Shown here in pieces: positions 1 to 7,011 of a stretch of DNA of 64,000 nucleotides. This DNA is from Pedobacter sp. L105. GTDB lineage: Bacteria > Bacteroidota > Bacteroidia > Sphingobacteriales > Sphingobacteriaceae. Location: the NCBI RefSeq assembly GCF_009765875.1, contig NZ_LMUP01000014.1, positions 186,001 to 250,000 of the forward strand, read 5' to 3'. Every line of letters begins with the position of its first letter. Within the stretch, counting starts at the first letter, position 1. A program made the position numbers and the translations under genes. The notes under the pieces were generated by a model that ran no database searches, was not told the origin of the DNA, and worked only from the letters and a program-made list of their open reading frames with translations.

Positions 1-366
1 TTGAATGATATCTCATTTGAAGGTGTGCCAGCTGAAAATGTAAAATCTATGTTTAATGAGGCTTCATACAAATGTTTTATTGGAAGTACCTGGAACCTGA
101 CAAATAGCGGTAACGGAACTTATATGCTGCCTGGAACTGCCGACTGCCCTACGAGAACGCAGGATATTTTCTGGTCGGCAAGTACAGCCGATGAAACTTT
201 CCAGTTTAAAAAACTAAATGAAGGTGAAAAAGCTAAAAACATAACTGACGGTTACCGGCTGATCCTTTCTTCAGCATCAAGAGATCAACTGGTTTTAAGA
301 TCGCCTGTAGATTATGGAAATAAACCAGCCTATATCGTAATGACATTTATTAAAAATGCTAAATAA
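1..366 (+). CDS. Lipocalin-like domain protein, C-terminal part (5' partial)
   Basis: The frame is open from the first base and ends at TAA 364-366. The first codon is TTG, but nothing shows it to be a start, and the protein has no signal sequence, so the beginning probably lies left of the window. The 121 visible residues look like the C-terminal part of a small secreted lipocalin-like lipoprotein common in Sphingobacteriaceae: alternating short beta strands, a Cys pair (KCFIGSTW and ADCPTRTQ) and a closing strand before the stop. The function of this family is unknown. A strong terminator follows. Confidence 0.55.
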   Translation: MNDISFEGVPAENVKSMFNEASYKCFIGSTWNLTNSGNGTYMLPGTADCPTRTQDIFWSASTADETFQFKKLNEGEKAKNITDGYRLILSSASRDQLVLRSPVDYGNKPAYIVMTFIKNAK

Positions 367-393
367 TTACCAAATTTATAGCAATTGTACCTG

Positions 394-430
394 CAGCCTT
401 CAGTTTAAACTGAAGGCTGTTTCTTTTTCC
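394..430 (+). terminator. Rho-independent terminator after the lipocalin-like gene
   Basis: A perfect 26-base inverted repeat (394-419, arms CAGCCTTCAGTTT and its complement, essentially no loop beyond the TTTAAA centre) is followed by TTTCTTTTT. It separates the first gene from the carotenoid operon. Confidence 0.85.
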
Positions 431-504
431 TGGCAGAGATATTTTGTCATGAATATTTACTAGTTTAATATCCTCAAATTCATCGATTACCCAGCATTTA
501 TTTT

Positions 505-1974
505 ATGGCTAAAATTTCAATTATTGGCAGCGGTTTTTCCGGTTTGGCTGCATCCTGTTTTGCTGCAAAGGAAGGGCATGAAGTAACTTTATTTGAGAAA
601 AATGCAACTATAGGTGGCAGGGCAAGGGTATACCAGGCCGAAGGTTTTACATTTGATATGGGTCCAAGCTGGTACTGGATGCCAGACGTGTTTGAGAATT
701 TCTTTGCTCAATTCGGAAAGTCGGTTGCAGACTATTATGAGCTGAAACAGCTTGATCCCGGGTTTCAGGTGATTTTTGGTGAAAAAGATGTGATTGAAAT
801 ACCAGCAGCCATGGCAGAGCTGGAAGCTATTTTTGAAAATATAGAGCCCGGCAGTGCGGCCGCCTTGCAGAAATTTCTGGAAGAAGCAGCTTTTAAATAC
901 GAAGTTGGGATGCGCGACCTGGTATATAAACCTGCTTTTTCCTGGCTGGAATACGCCAATATCGACGTAGTTAAAGGAATGCTTAAAGCAAATTTGTTCA
1001 GTTCTGTAAGCTCATATGTTAAAACGTATTTTGAAGATGAACGGCTGATTGCTTTAATGGAATTTCCAGTGCTATTTTTAGGGGCTATGGCCAATAAAAT
1101 ACCAGCTTTATATACGATGATGAATTATTCTGCCCTGGTACAGGGAACCTTTTACCCGATGGGCGGAATGTGCAGGATCATAACAGCTATGGAATCGCTG
1201 GCTGTCTCTTTGGGCGTGGTGGTGCATACCGATACTGTCATTACTAAAATAGAAGTTAAAGACGGACTGGTTACTGGTCTGCATACGGGCAAGGGGTATT
1301 ATGCTACTGAGGGACTGATCGCAGCGGCTGATTATCACCATGCCGAACAACTGCTGGAAGAAAAATACCGAAATTATGTAGAAGGCTACTGGAACAAGAA
1401 AACTTTTGCTCCTTCCTGTTTGATTTACTACATTGGCGTAAGCAAAAAGGTAAAGAGGCTGCTGCATCATAATTTATTTTTTGATGCTGATTTTAAACAG
1501 CATGCCAACGATATTTATAGTCATCCGCAATGGCCTGAGCGACCATTGTTTTATGTGTGCTGTCCTTCAAAAACGGATGCAGGTGTTGCGCCCGAAGGTA
1601 TGGAGAACATATTTATCCTGGTGCCGGTGGCGACAGGGTTAACAGATGATGAAGCCACGCGTGAGCAGTATTTCGACGGACTGATCAGCCGGATGGAGGT
1701 TTATAGCGGAGAGCGTTTTAAAGATCAGGTGATTTATAAAAGGACCTATTGTGTCAGTAATTTTGTAGAAGATTATAATGCTTTTAAGGGAAATGCCTAT
1801 GGACTGGCAAACACATTGATGCAAACTGCAGTATTAAAACCTTCATTAAAAAACAAGAAGTTGAAAAATATGTTCTATGCGGGTCAGCTTACCGTTCCCG
1901 GACCAGGAGTGCCCCCGGCACTGATATCAGGTCAGGTCGCAGCAGCCCAGCTAAACTTATATTTTAAAAAATGA
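505..1974 (+). CDS. crtI: Phytoene desaturase (CrtI family)
   Basis: A 489-residue FAD-dependent carotenoid desaturase that converts phytoene stepwise to lycopene at the inner membrane. It starts with the dinucleotide-binding motif GSGFSG at residues 8-13 followed by an acidic strand end (LFEK). The bacterial CrtI signature FYAGQLTVPGPGVPPALISG lies near the C-terminus, and the length is normal for the family. It is the first gene of a carotenoid operon; its stop overlaps the crtB start by four bases (ATGA), which implies translational coupling. The number of desaturation steps cannot be told from the sequence, but the downstream crtZ hydroxylase implies that lycopene is cyclised later. Confidence 0.95.
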   Translation: MAKISIIGSGFSGLAASCFAAKEGHEVTLFEKNATIGGRARVYQAEGFTFDMGPSWYWMPDVFENFFAQFGKSVADYYELKQLDPGFQVIFGEKDVIEIPAAMAELEAIFENIEPGSAAALQKFLEEAAFKYEVGMRDLVYKPAFSWLEYANIDVVKGMLKANLFSSVSSYVKTYFEDERLIALMEFPVLFLGAMANKIPALYTMMNYSALVQGTFYPMGGMCRIITAMESLAVSLGVVVHTDTVITKIEVKDGLVTGLHTGKGYYATEGLIAAADYHHAEQLLEEKYRNYVEGYWNKKTFAPSCLIYYIGVSKKVKRLLHHNLFFDADFKQHANDIYSHPQWPERPLFYVCCPSKTDAGVAPEGMENIFILVPVATGLTDDEATREQYFDGLISRMEVYSGERFKDQVIYKRTYCVSNFVEDYNAFKGNAYGLANTLMQTAVLKPSLKNKKLKNMFYAGQLTVPGPGVPPALISGQVAAAQLNLYFKK

Positions 1975-2807
1975 AAGCTCTCTTCGACCGCATTTCCATT
2001 GCTTCCAGTACTATTGTAACCAAAACTTACAGTACAAGTTTTTCATTGGGCATCAAATGTTTGAATAAAAAATTCCATAACGCCATTTACAGTATATATG
2101 GCTTTGTCCGTTTAGCAGATGAAATTGTAGATTCCTTTCATGATTTTAATAAGCACGATCTGCTGGAAGAATTTAAAGCCGGTACTTACCAATCCATTGA
2201 AAAGAAAATTAGCCTGAACCCCATTCTGAATAGTTTTCAGCACGTGGTTCACGACTATGCTATTGAGCAGGATCTGGTCACTATTTTTCTTGCCAGTATG
2301 GAAATGGATTTGTGCCAGACAGTACATTCCACAAATTCATATCAGTCCTATATATTAGGTTCTGCTGAAGTAGTTGGGCTAATGTGCCTGCGTGTATTTA
2401 CCGAAAATAATGATGCGTTATATCAGCAGCTTAAGCCTGCGGCAATGAAATTGGGCTCAGCTTTTCAAAAAGTGAATTTTCTAAGAGATCTGAAAGACGA
2501 TTACTATATATTAGGCAGGGTTTATTTCCCGCAGATAGACATGAGTGTTTTTTCTGAAAAGGAAAAAAAAGAAATAGAACAGGATATAGAACGGGATTTT
2601 GAGGAAGCGCTTACAGGAATTAAATTGCTTCCGCGCAGCTCACGTTTTGGTGTTTACGTTGCTTATATCTATTACAAAAGCCTGTTCAATAAAATTAAGT
2701 CGGTTTCTCCTGTAAAAATTCTTTCACAGCGCATCAGAATTGCCAATTCCCATAAATTAGGTCTTTTAGCCGGCTCCTATGTTAAACACAGTTTCCGAAT
2801 GATATGA
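1971..2807 (+). CDS. crtB: Phytoene synthase (CrtB, squalene/phytoene synthase family)
   Basis: A 278-residue enzyme that condenses two geranylgeranyl diphosphates to phytoene. Both metal-binding aspartate motifs are visible: DEIVD at residues 50-54 in helix context GFVRLADEIVD, and NFLRDLKDD at 169-177. Position next to crtI and four-base overlaps at both ends show it is co-translated with its neighbours. Squalene synthase is the alternative within the superfamily, but the pairing with crtI and crtZ makes phytoene synthase far more likely. Confidence 0.95.
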   Translation: MKALFDRISIASSTIVTKTYSTSFSLGIKCLNKKFHNAIYSIYGFVRLADEIVDSFHDFNKHDLLEEFKAGTYQSIEKKISLNPILNSFQHVVHDYAIEQDLVTIFLASMEMDLCQTVHSTNSYQSYILGSAEVVGLMCLRVFTENNDALYQQLKPAAMKLGSAFQKVNFLRDLKDDYYILGRVYFPQIDMSVFSEKEKKEIEQDIERDFEEALTGIKLLPRSSRFGVYVAYIYYKSLFNKIKSVSPVKILSQRIRIANSHKLGLLAGSYVKHSFRMI

Positions 2808-3310
2808 AATTAATTTTGCTTCTATTTGTTTGTCTAAATCCATTTAATTCCGATCTTTCGGCTTACCGTAAACTACTGGATGGTGCTGTAGACAATAAAG
2901 AAGTAGCAAATGAATTATATACCCGCTTAAAAACGGTGAAAGAAAGTGATACGCCGGTTTTGGTAGGTTTCAGGGCAATGTCAGAATTTATGATCTGTAA
3001 ACATCTGTTTAATCCTTTTAATCGTATAAGTCATTTCAATAAAGGTAAAAGGCTACTGGAAATGGCCATTAAAAGAGATAAAAATAATCCTGAACTACTT
3101 TATTTCAGATTAAGCACACAAAGTAATATTCCATCTTTTTTAGGATATAACAGCAATATCGATACGGATAAACTGGCGCTGATCAGTTACCTGAAATCAG
3201 CTGCTACACATCCGGATGAAGATAATGTGCTAAATAAACGGATTAAGGCTTATTTACTAAAAAACCAATATTGCAGCATAGCAGAGAAAGCGTTGATAAA
3301 AACCCTGTAA
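2804..3310 (+). CDS. Unknown secreted helical protein of the carotenoid operon
   Basis: A 168-residue protein of no recognised family. It begins with a hydrophobic segment (MKLILLLFVCLNPF) that looks like a signal peptide or membrane anchor; the rest looks mostly helical, with a TPR-like stretch around residues 85-110 (KGKRLLEMAIKRDKNNPELL). The start codon overlaps the crtB stop by four bases and its stop is two bases before idi, so it is a true member of the operon. It lacks the multiple membrane segments of known lycopene cyclases, so it does not obviously fill the missing cyclisation step. A scaffold or envelope role in pigment handling is only a guess. Confidence 0.75.
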   Translation: MKLILLLFVCLNPFNSDLSAYRKLLDGAVDNKEVANELYTRLKTVKESDTPVLVGFRAMSEFMICKHLFNPFNRISHFNKGKRLLEMAIKRDKNNPELLYFRLSTQSNIPSFLGYNSNIDTDKLALISYLKSAATHPDEDNVLNKRIKAYLLKNQYCSIAEKALIKTL

Positions 3311-3311
3311 C

Positions 3312-3836
3312 ATGATAGAATACGTATTGCTTGTAGATGAAGACGACAATGAAATAGGGGTAATGGAAAAAATGCAGGCCCATGAGGAGGCCCTGCTGCA
3401 CCGGGCAATTTCTATCTTTATTTTTAACGACAAAGATGAATTACTGCTGCAAAAAAGGGCTGCGGTGAAATATCATTCTCCTTTACTCTGGACCAATACC
3501 TGCTGTTCGCATCCCCGGCCGGGAGAAATATTAATTGATGCGGCCAACAGAAGATTAACGGAAGAAATGAAGATGGCCTGTAATTTGACATATGAATTTA
3601 GCTTTACCTATAAGGCGGTTTTAGATAAAGGATTAACAGAGTATGAGTTTGACCATGTTTTTTTTGGGCTTAGTAATAGCTTACCTATACCTAATCCTGA
3701 AGAGGTGGCCGATTGGAAGTATATGAGCTTTGAAGCTATCGATAAAGACATGGCTGAAAATCCTGGGACGTATACCACCTGGTTTAAATTGATGTTGGAA
3801 AAAATAAAGATTGTCCGTAATGAACCTACTGATTAA
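3312..3836 (+). CDS. idi: Isopentenyl-diphosphate delta-isomerase, type 1
   Basis: A 174-residue Nudix-fold enzyme that interconverts isopentenyl and dimethylallyl diphosphate, feeding precursors to the carotenoid pathway. The active-site motif TNTCCSHP is at residues 61-68 (C65 likely catalytic), followed by the Nudix-like helix (AANRRLTEEM) and the second active-site glutamate in EYEF near residue 112. The length matches type 1 enzymes. It lies one base after the preceding gene and its 3' end overlaps crtZ, so isoprenoid supply and pigment synthesis are expressed together. Confidence 0.95.
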   Translation: MIEYVLLVDEDDNEIGVMEKMQAHEEALLHRAISIFIFNDKDELLLQKRAAVKYHSPLLWTNTCCSHPRPGEILIDAANRRLTEEMKMACNLTYEFSFTYKAVLDKGLTEYEFDHVFFGLSNSLPIPNPEEVADWKYMSFEAIDKDMAENPGTYTTWFKLMLEKIKIVRNEPTD

Positions 3837-4287
3837 TATTGGAATTGTATTGGTTACCTTTTGTTTAATGGAATGTGTAACCTGGTTAACGCATAAATAC
3901 ATTATGCACGGCCTGTTTTGGAACCTGCATGAAGACCATCACAATAAGTCTCATAGTTTCTTTGAAAAGAACGATTACTTCTTTGTGATCTTTGCCTGTA
4001 TTTCTATGGCTTTTTATATAGTAGGTACCTTTGTTGCAGATTTTGGCTTTATGTTTTTTATCGGCATTGGCATTACTTTATATGGCTTTGCCTATTTTAT
4101 GGTCCATGATATCCTGATCCATCAGCGTTTTAAATTGTTCAGCAGAACCAATAATATTTATTTCCGTGCCCTGCGCAAAGCACATAAAGTACACCATAAA
4201 CATTTAAACAAAGAGGAAGGTGAATGTTTCGGAATGCTGTTTGTACCCATGAGATATTTTAGAGAAGCGAGAAGCTCCGCCAGATAG
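3820..4287 (+). CDS. crtZ: Beta-carotene hydroxylase (CrtZ, fatty-acid hydroxylase superfamily)
   Basis: A 155-residue integral membrane di-iron hydroxylase that converts beta-carotene to zeaxanthin. The histidine clusters that bind iron are all present: HKYIMHG, HEDHH, HDILIH and HKVHHKH, set between hydrophobic membrane segments. I place the start at ATG 3820 rather than an in-frame TTG nine bases earlier; this gives a 17-base overlap with idi. It is the last gene of the operon. No lycopene cyclase gene is visible here, so the cyclase needed between CrtI and CrtZ must be elsewhere. Confidence 0.92.
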   Translation: MNLLINIGIVLVTFCLMECVTWLTHKYIMHGLFWNLHEDHHNKSHSFFEKNDYFFVIFACISMAFYIVGTFVADFGFMFFIGIGITLYGFAYFMVHDILIHQRFKLFSRTNNIYFRALRKAHKVHHKHLNKEEGECFGMLFVPMRYFREARSSAR

Positions 4288-4350
4288 CTGCTTTGACATA
4301 AGTCTGACAGCTTAAAACCATTGTTACGCCGCATTCTGTTGATTTTATCT

Positions 4351-4358
4351 TACTTTTG
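4351..4358 (+). promoter_or_regulatory. Putative -7 box for the menaquinone operon
   Basis: TACTTTTG fits the Bacteroidota -7 consensus TAnnTTTG and lies 20 bases before the mqnE ATG. No clear TTTG -33 element sits at the usual 19-21 base spacing, so the call rests on the -7 box and position alone. Confidence 0.4.
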
Positions 4359-4377
4359 AGCTATAATCAATCTATCA

Positions 4378-5571
4378 ATGGATATTACTTCAAAACTTGC
4401 TTTTATACTGAATGATGCCGATCTGGATCAGCAGTTAAAAGATATAGCATTAAAAGTCCAGCAAAAAGAGAGAATCACATTCGATGAAGGTGTTTATTTA
4501 TATGAACATGCTGAACTTGGGTTTCTCGGTGTTTTAGCCAACTATATCAGAGAAGAAAAACACGGTGACAAAACCTATTTTAACCGTAATTTTCATATTG
4601 AACCTACCAACCTTTGTGTATATACCTGCAATTTCTGCTCTTACTCCCGTTTAATTAAAAACAGGGAAGATGGATGGGAAATGAGTGTAGACGCCATGAT
4701 GGATGTACTGAAAAAGTATGACAATGAGCCTGTAACAGAGGTACATATTACCGGAGGAGTGGTGCCTAAACAAAATCTTGAATTTTATGCCGATTTTTTC
4801 AGAAAGGCAAAAGCGCACCGTCCCGACCTCCATATTAAAGCATTAACCCCTGTTGAATATTATTATATCTTAAAGAAGGCCAAATTAAGCCATTATGATG
4901 GAATGAAGTATTTCAAGGAAGCCGGTCTGGATTCTATGCCAGGCGGCGGTGCGGAGATCTTTCATCCGGAAATCAGGGAACAGATTGCCCATGATAAATG
5001 TAATGCAGAACAATGGCTGGATATACACGAACAAGCCCATAAACTTGGAATGCGTTCCAATGCCACCATGCTTTACGGACATATTGAGAAATTCTGGCAC
5101 CGTGTGGACCATATGGAGCGCTTGCGTCAGTTGCAGGATAAAACCGGTGGTTTCCAGGCATTCATTCCGCTGAAGTTCAGGAACCAGAATAACCAGATGA
5201 ATAATGTTGCCGAGTCTTCTGTGGTAGAAGATTTAAGAAATTACGCTATTGCCAGGATTTATCTGGATAATTTTGACCATATCAAGTCTTACTGGGCAAT
5301 GATAGGCCGCCAGACTTCGCAGCTTTCCCTGAATTTTGGTGTAGACGATATTGACGGTACGCTGGATGATACCACAAAGATTTATTCTATGGCGGGGGCC
5401 GAAGAGCAGACACCTGGTATGAGTACCAAAGACCTGGTAGACCTCATTAAACAGGTTGGCCGCGCACCAATTGAAAGAGATACACTCTATAATGTCGTTA
5501 CAGATTACACAGATTTCGTGTTTGAAGAACAAGCCAAACCTCAGTATTATAAACTGCCTGTAATCAATTAA
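4378..5571 (+). CDS. mqnE: Aminofutalosine synthase (radical SAM)
   Basis: A 397-residue radical S-adenosylmethionine enzyme of the futalosine menaquinone pathway; it joins the MqnA product to adenosine-derived carbons to make aminofutalosine. The cluster-binding motif CVYTCNFC is at residues 80-87 (CxxxCxxC), preceded by HIEPTNLC. The motifs EVHITGG and MPGGGAEIF fit MqnE, and the presence of mqnA two genes on favours MqnE over its relative MqnC. Its stop overlaps the next start by one base (TAATG). Confidence 0.93.
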   Translation: MDITSKLAFILNDADLDQQLKDIALKVQQKERITFDEGVYLYEHAELGFLGVLANYIREEKHGDKTYFNRNFHIEPTNLCVYTCNFCSYSRLIKNREDGWEMSVDAMMDVLKKYDNEPVTEVHITGGVVPKQNLEFYADFFRKAKAHRPDLHIKALTPVEYYYILKKAKLSHYDGMKYFKEAGLDSMPGGGAEIFHPEIREQIAHDKCNAEQWLDIHEQAHKLGMRSNATMLYGHIEKFWHRVDHMERLRQLQDKTGGFQAFIPLKFRNQNNQMNNVAESSVVEDLRNYAIARIYLDNFDHIKSYWAMIGRQTSQLSLNFGVDDIDGTLDDTTKIYSMAGAEEQTPGMSTKDLVDLIKQVGRAPIERDTLYNVVTDYTDFVFEEQAKPQYYKLPVIN

Positions 5572-6182
5572 TGGACAAAGAACTATATATCATCCGTCAC
5601 GGTGAGACGGAGCTGAACAAAAAGGGAATTATACAGGGAAGAGGAATAGATAGCGATCTTAATGATACAGGACGTGCACAGGGCGCAGCTTTTTATGCGA
5701 TGTATAAAGATGTTCCTTTCGATAAAGTATATACGTCGGCTTTAAAACGTACACAGCAAACTGTTCAGGGTTTTATCGATGCCGGTCTTCCCTGGGAAAA
5801 ACTCCCTGAAATAGACGAGCTGGCCTGGGGAGAATGCGAAGGCAAACATACCAGTGAAAAAACTGTTGGTGCTTTTAAAGATATCACAGAAAAGTGGCAG
5901 GCGGGCGACTATGACGCTCATTTTAACGGTGGCGAAAGCCCAAATGATGTAGCCATCAGGTTAAAGGATTTTATATCCCTGATGGAAAGCAGGCCTGCTG
6001 AAAAGCTGGTGCTGGTTTGTATGCATGGCAGGGCATTGCGCCTGCTGTTATGCCTCATCAGTAACAAACCAATGTCTGATATGTACGATTTCCCTCATCA
6101 AAATACCGGTCTCTATAAGGTAAGCCTTACAGGTGATACTTTCACTATTACCGAGACCAATAATACCGATCATTTAAAATAA
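5571..6182 (+). CDS. Histidine phosphatase family protein
   Basis: A 203-residue phosphoglycerate-mutase-like phosphatase. The catalytic RHG motif is at residues 9-11 (YIIRHGETELN) and a second histidine appears in CMHGRALRLLL. Substrates in this family range from sugar phosphates to nucleotides and cofactor precursors, so the substrate cannot be read from sequence. It is translationally coupled to mqnE by TAATG and lies five bases before mqnA, so a role linked to menaquinone synthesis or its by-products is possible but not established. Confidence 0.9.
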   Translation: MDKELYIIRHGETELNKKGIIQGRGIDSDLNDTGRAQGAAFYAMYKDVPFDKVYTSALKRTQQTVQGFIDAGLPWEKLPEIDELAWGECEGKHTSEKTVGAFKDITEKWQAGDYDAHFNGGESPNDVAIRLKDFISLMESRPAEKLVLVCMHGRALRLLLCLISNKPMSDMYDFPHQNTGLYKVSLTGDTFTITETNNTDHLK

Positions 6183-6187
6183 TCCCC

Positions 6188-6913
6188 TTGAATAAGATTA
6201 AGATTTCTGCTGTAGCTTATACGAATACCAAAGCATTTATTTACGGCATCGAACATTCCACAGTAATAGATCAAATAGATTTAAGTTTAGATATTCCTTC
6301 AGATTGTGCAGGAAAGGTGATAGATGGAACTGTCGACCTGGGCTTGATCCCCGTTGCAGCTATTCCGCATGTACCCAATGCAAATATCATTGCCGACTAC
6401 TGTATAGGTTCCATTGGTGCGGTAAATTCTGTGTTCATTTTTAGTAATGTACCTGCAGAGCAGATCAAAACGCTTAAACTGGATAGTCATTCCAGAACTT
6501 CCAATAATCTGGCAAAGGTGTTACTTAAATTTCACTTTAAACAGGAAGTAACTTATACCACAGACCCGGAAGCCCTTACTGATGCAATTGTATTGATTGG
6601 CGACAGAACATTTGGAAAAAAAGGGGATTATGCTTTTGTATATGATATGGGAGAGGAGTGGATGAATTTCACCGGGCTTCCTTTTGTTTATGCGGCGTGG
6701 GTAGCCAATAAGGAACTGCCTGAAGCTTTTATAAAAGATTTTAATGCAGCGCTGAAAATGGGTTTAGCAGAACGTGCGGAAGTGTTAAAAACCTTGGCGC
6801 CAAATCCCTTGTTTGATTTGGAGGATTACCTGATGAACAAGCTGGATTTTGAACTGACGGATAAAAAACGTGAGGCATTGGCGTTGTTCCTGTCGTATAT
6901 AGAACAGTTATAA
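6188..6913 (+). CDS. mqnA: Chorismate dehydratase, menaquinone (futalosine) pathway
   Basis: A 241-residue protein with a periplasmic-binding-protein-like fold that dehydrates chorismate to 3-enolpyruvylbenzoate, the first committed step of futalosine-route menaquinone synthesis. The opening KISAVAYTNTKAFIYG and the ligand-loop region around DSHSRTSNNLAKVLL match the family. The start is TTG at 6188, with no ATG nearby that keeps the conserved first strand; it lies five bases after the phosphatase gene. A hairpin-like stretch with a T run follows the stop but is weak. Confidence 0.92.
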   Translation: MNKIKISAVAYTNTKAFIYGIEHSTVIDQIDLSLDIPSDCAGKVIDGTVDLGLIPVAAIPHVPNANIIADYCIGSIGAVNSVFIFSNVPAEQIKTLKLDSHSRTSNNLAKVLLKFHFKQEVTYTTDPEALTDAIVLIGDRTFGKKGDYAFVYDMGEEWMNFTGLPFVYAAWVANKELPEAFIKDFNAALKMGLAERAEVLKTLAPNPLFDLEDYLMNKLDFELTDKKREALALFLSYIEQL

Positions 6914-7011
6914 TTCATCCCGGTAGCCTGGTTTACCGTCTATTTTTCAAAAAAAAGCCTAAAGCTAATCCTTAGATAGTATATTTACATTTTTGTAACG
7001 TAACATATATT

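Noticed and set aside
3811..3819. TTG start for crtZ nine bases upstream
   Set aside because: An ATG at 3820 gives the normal hydroxylase N-terminus.
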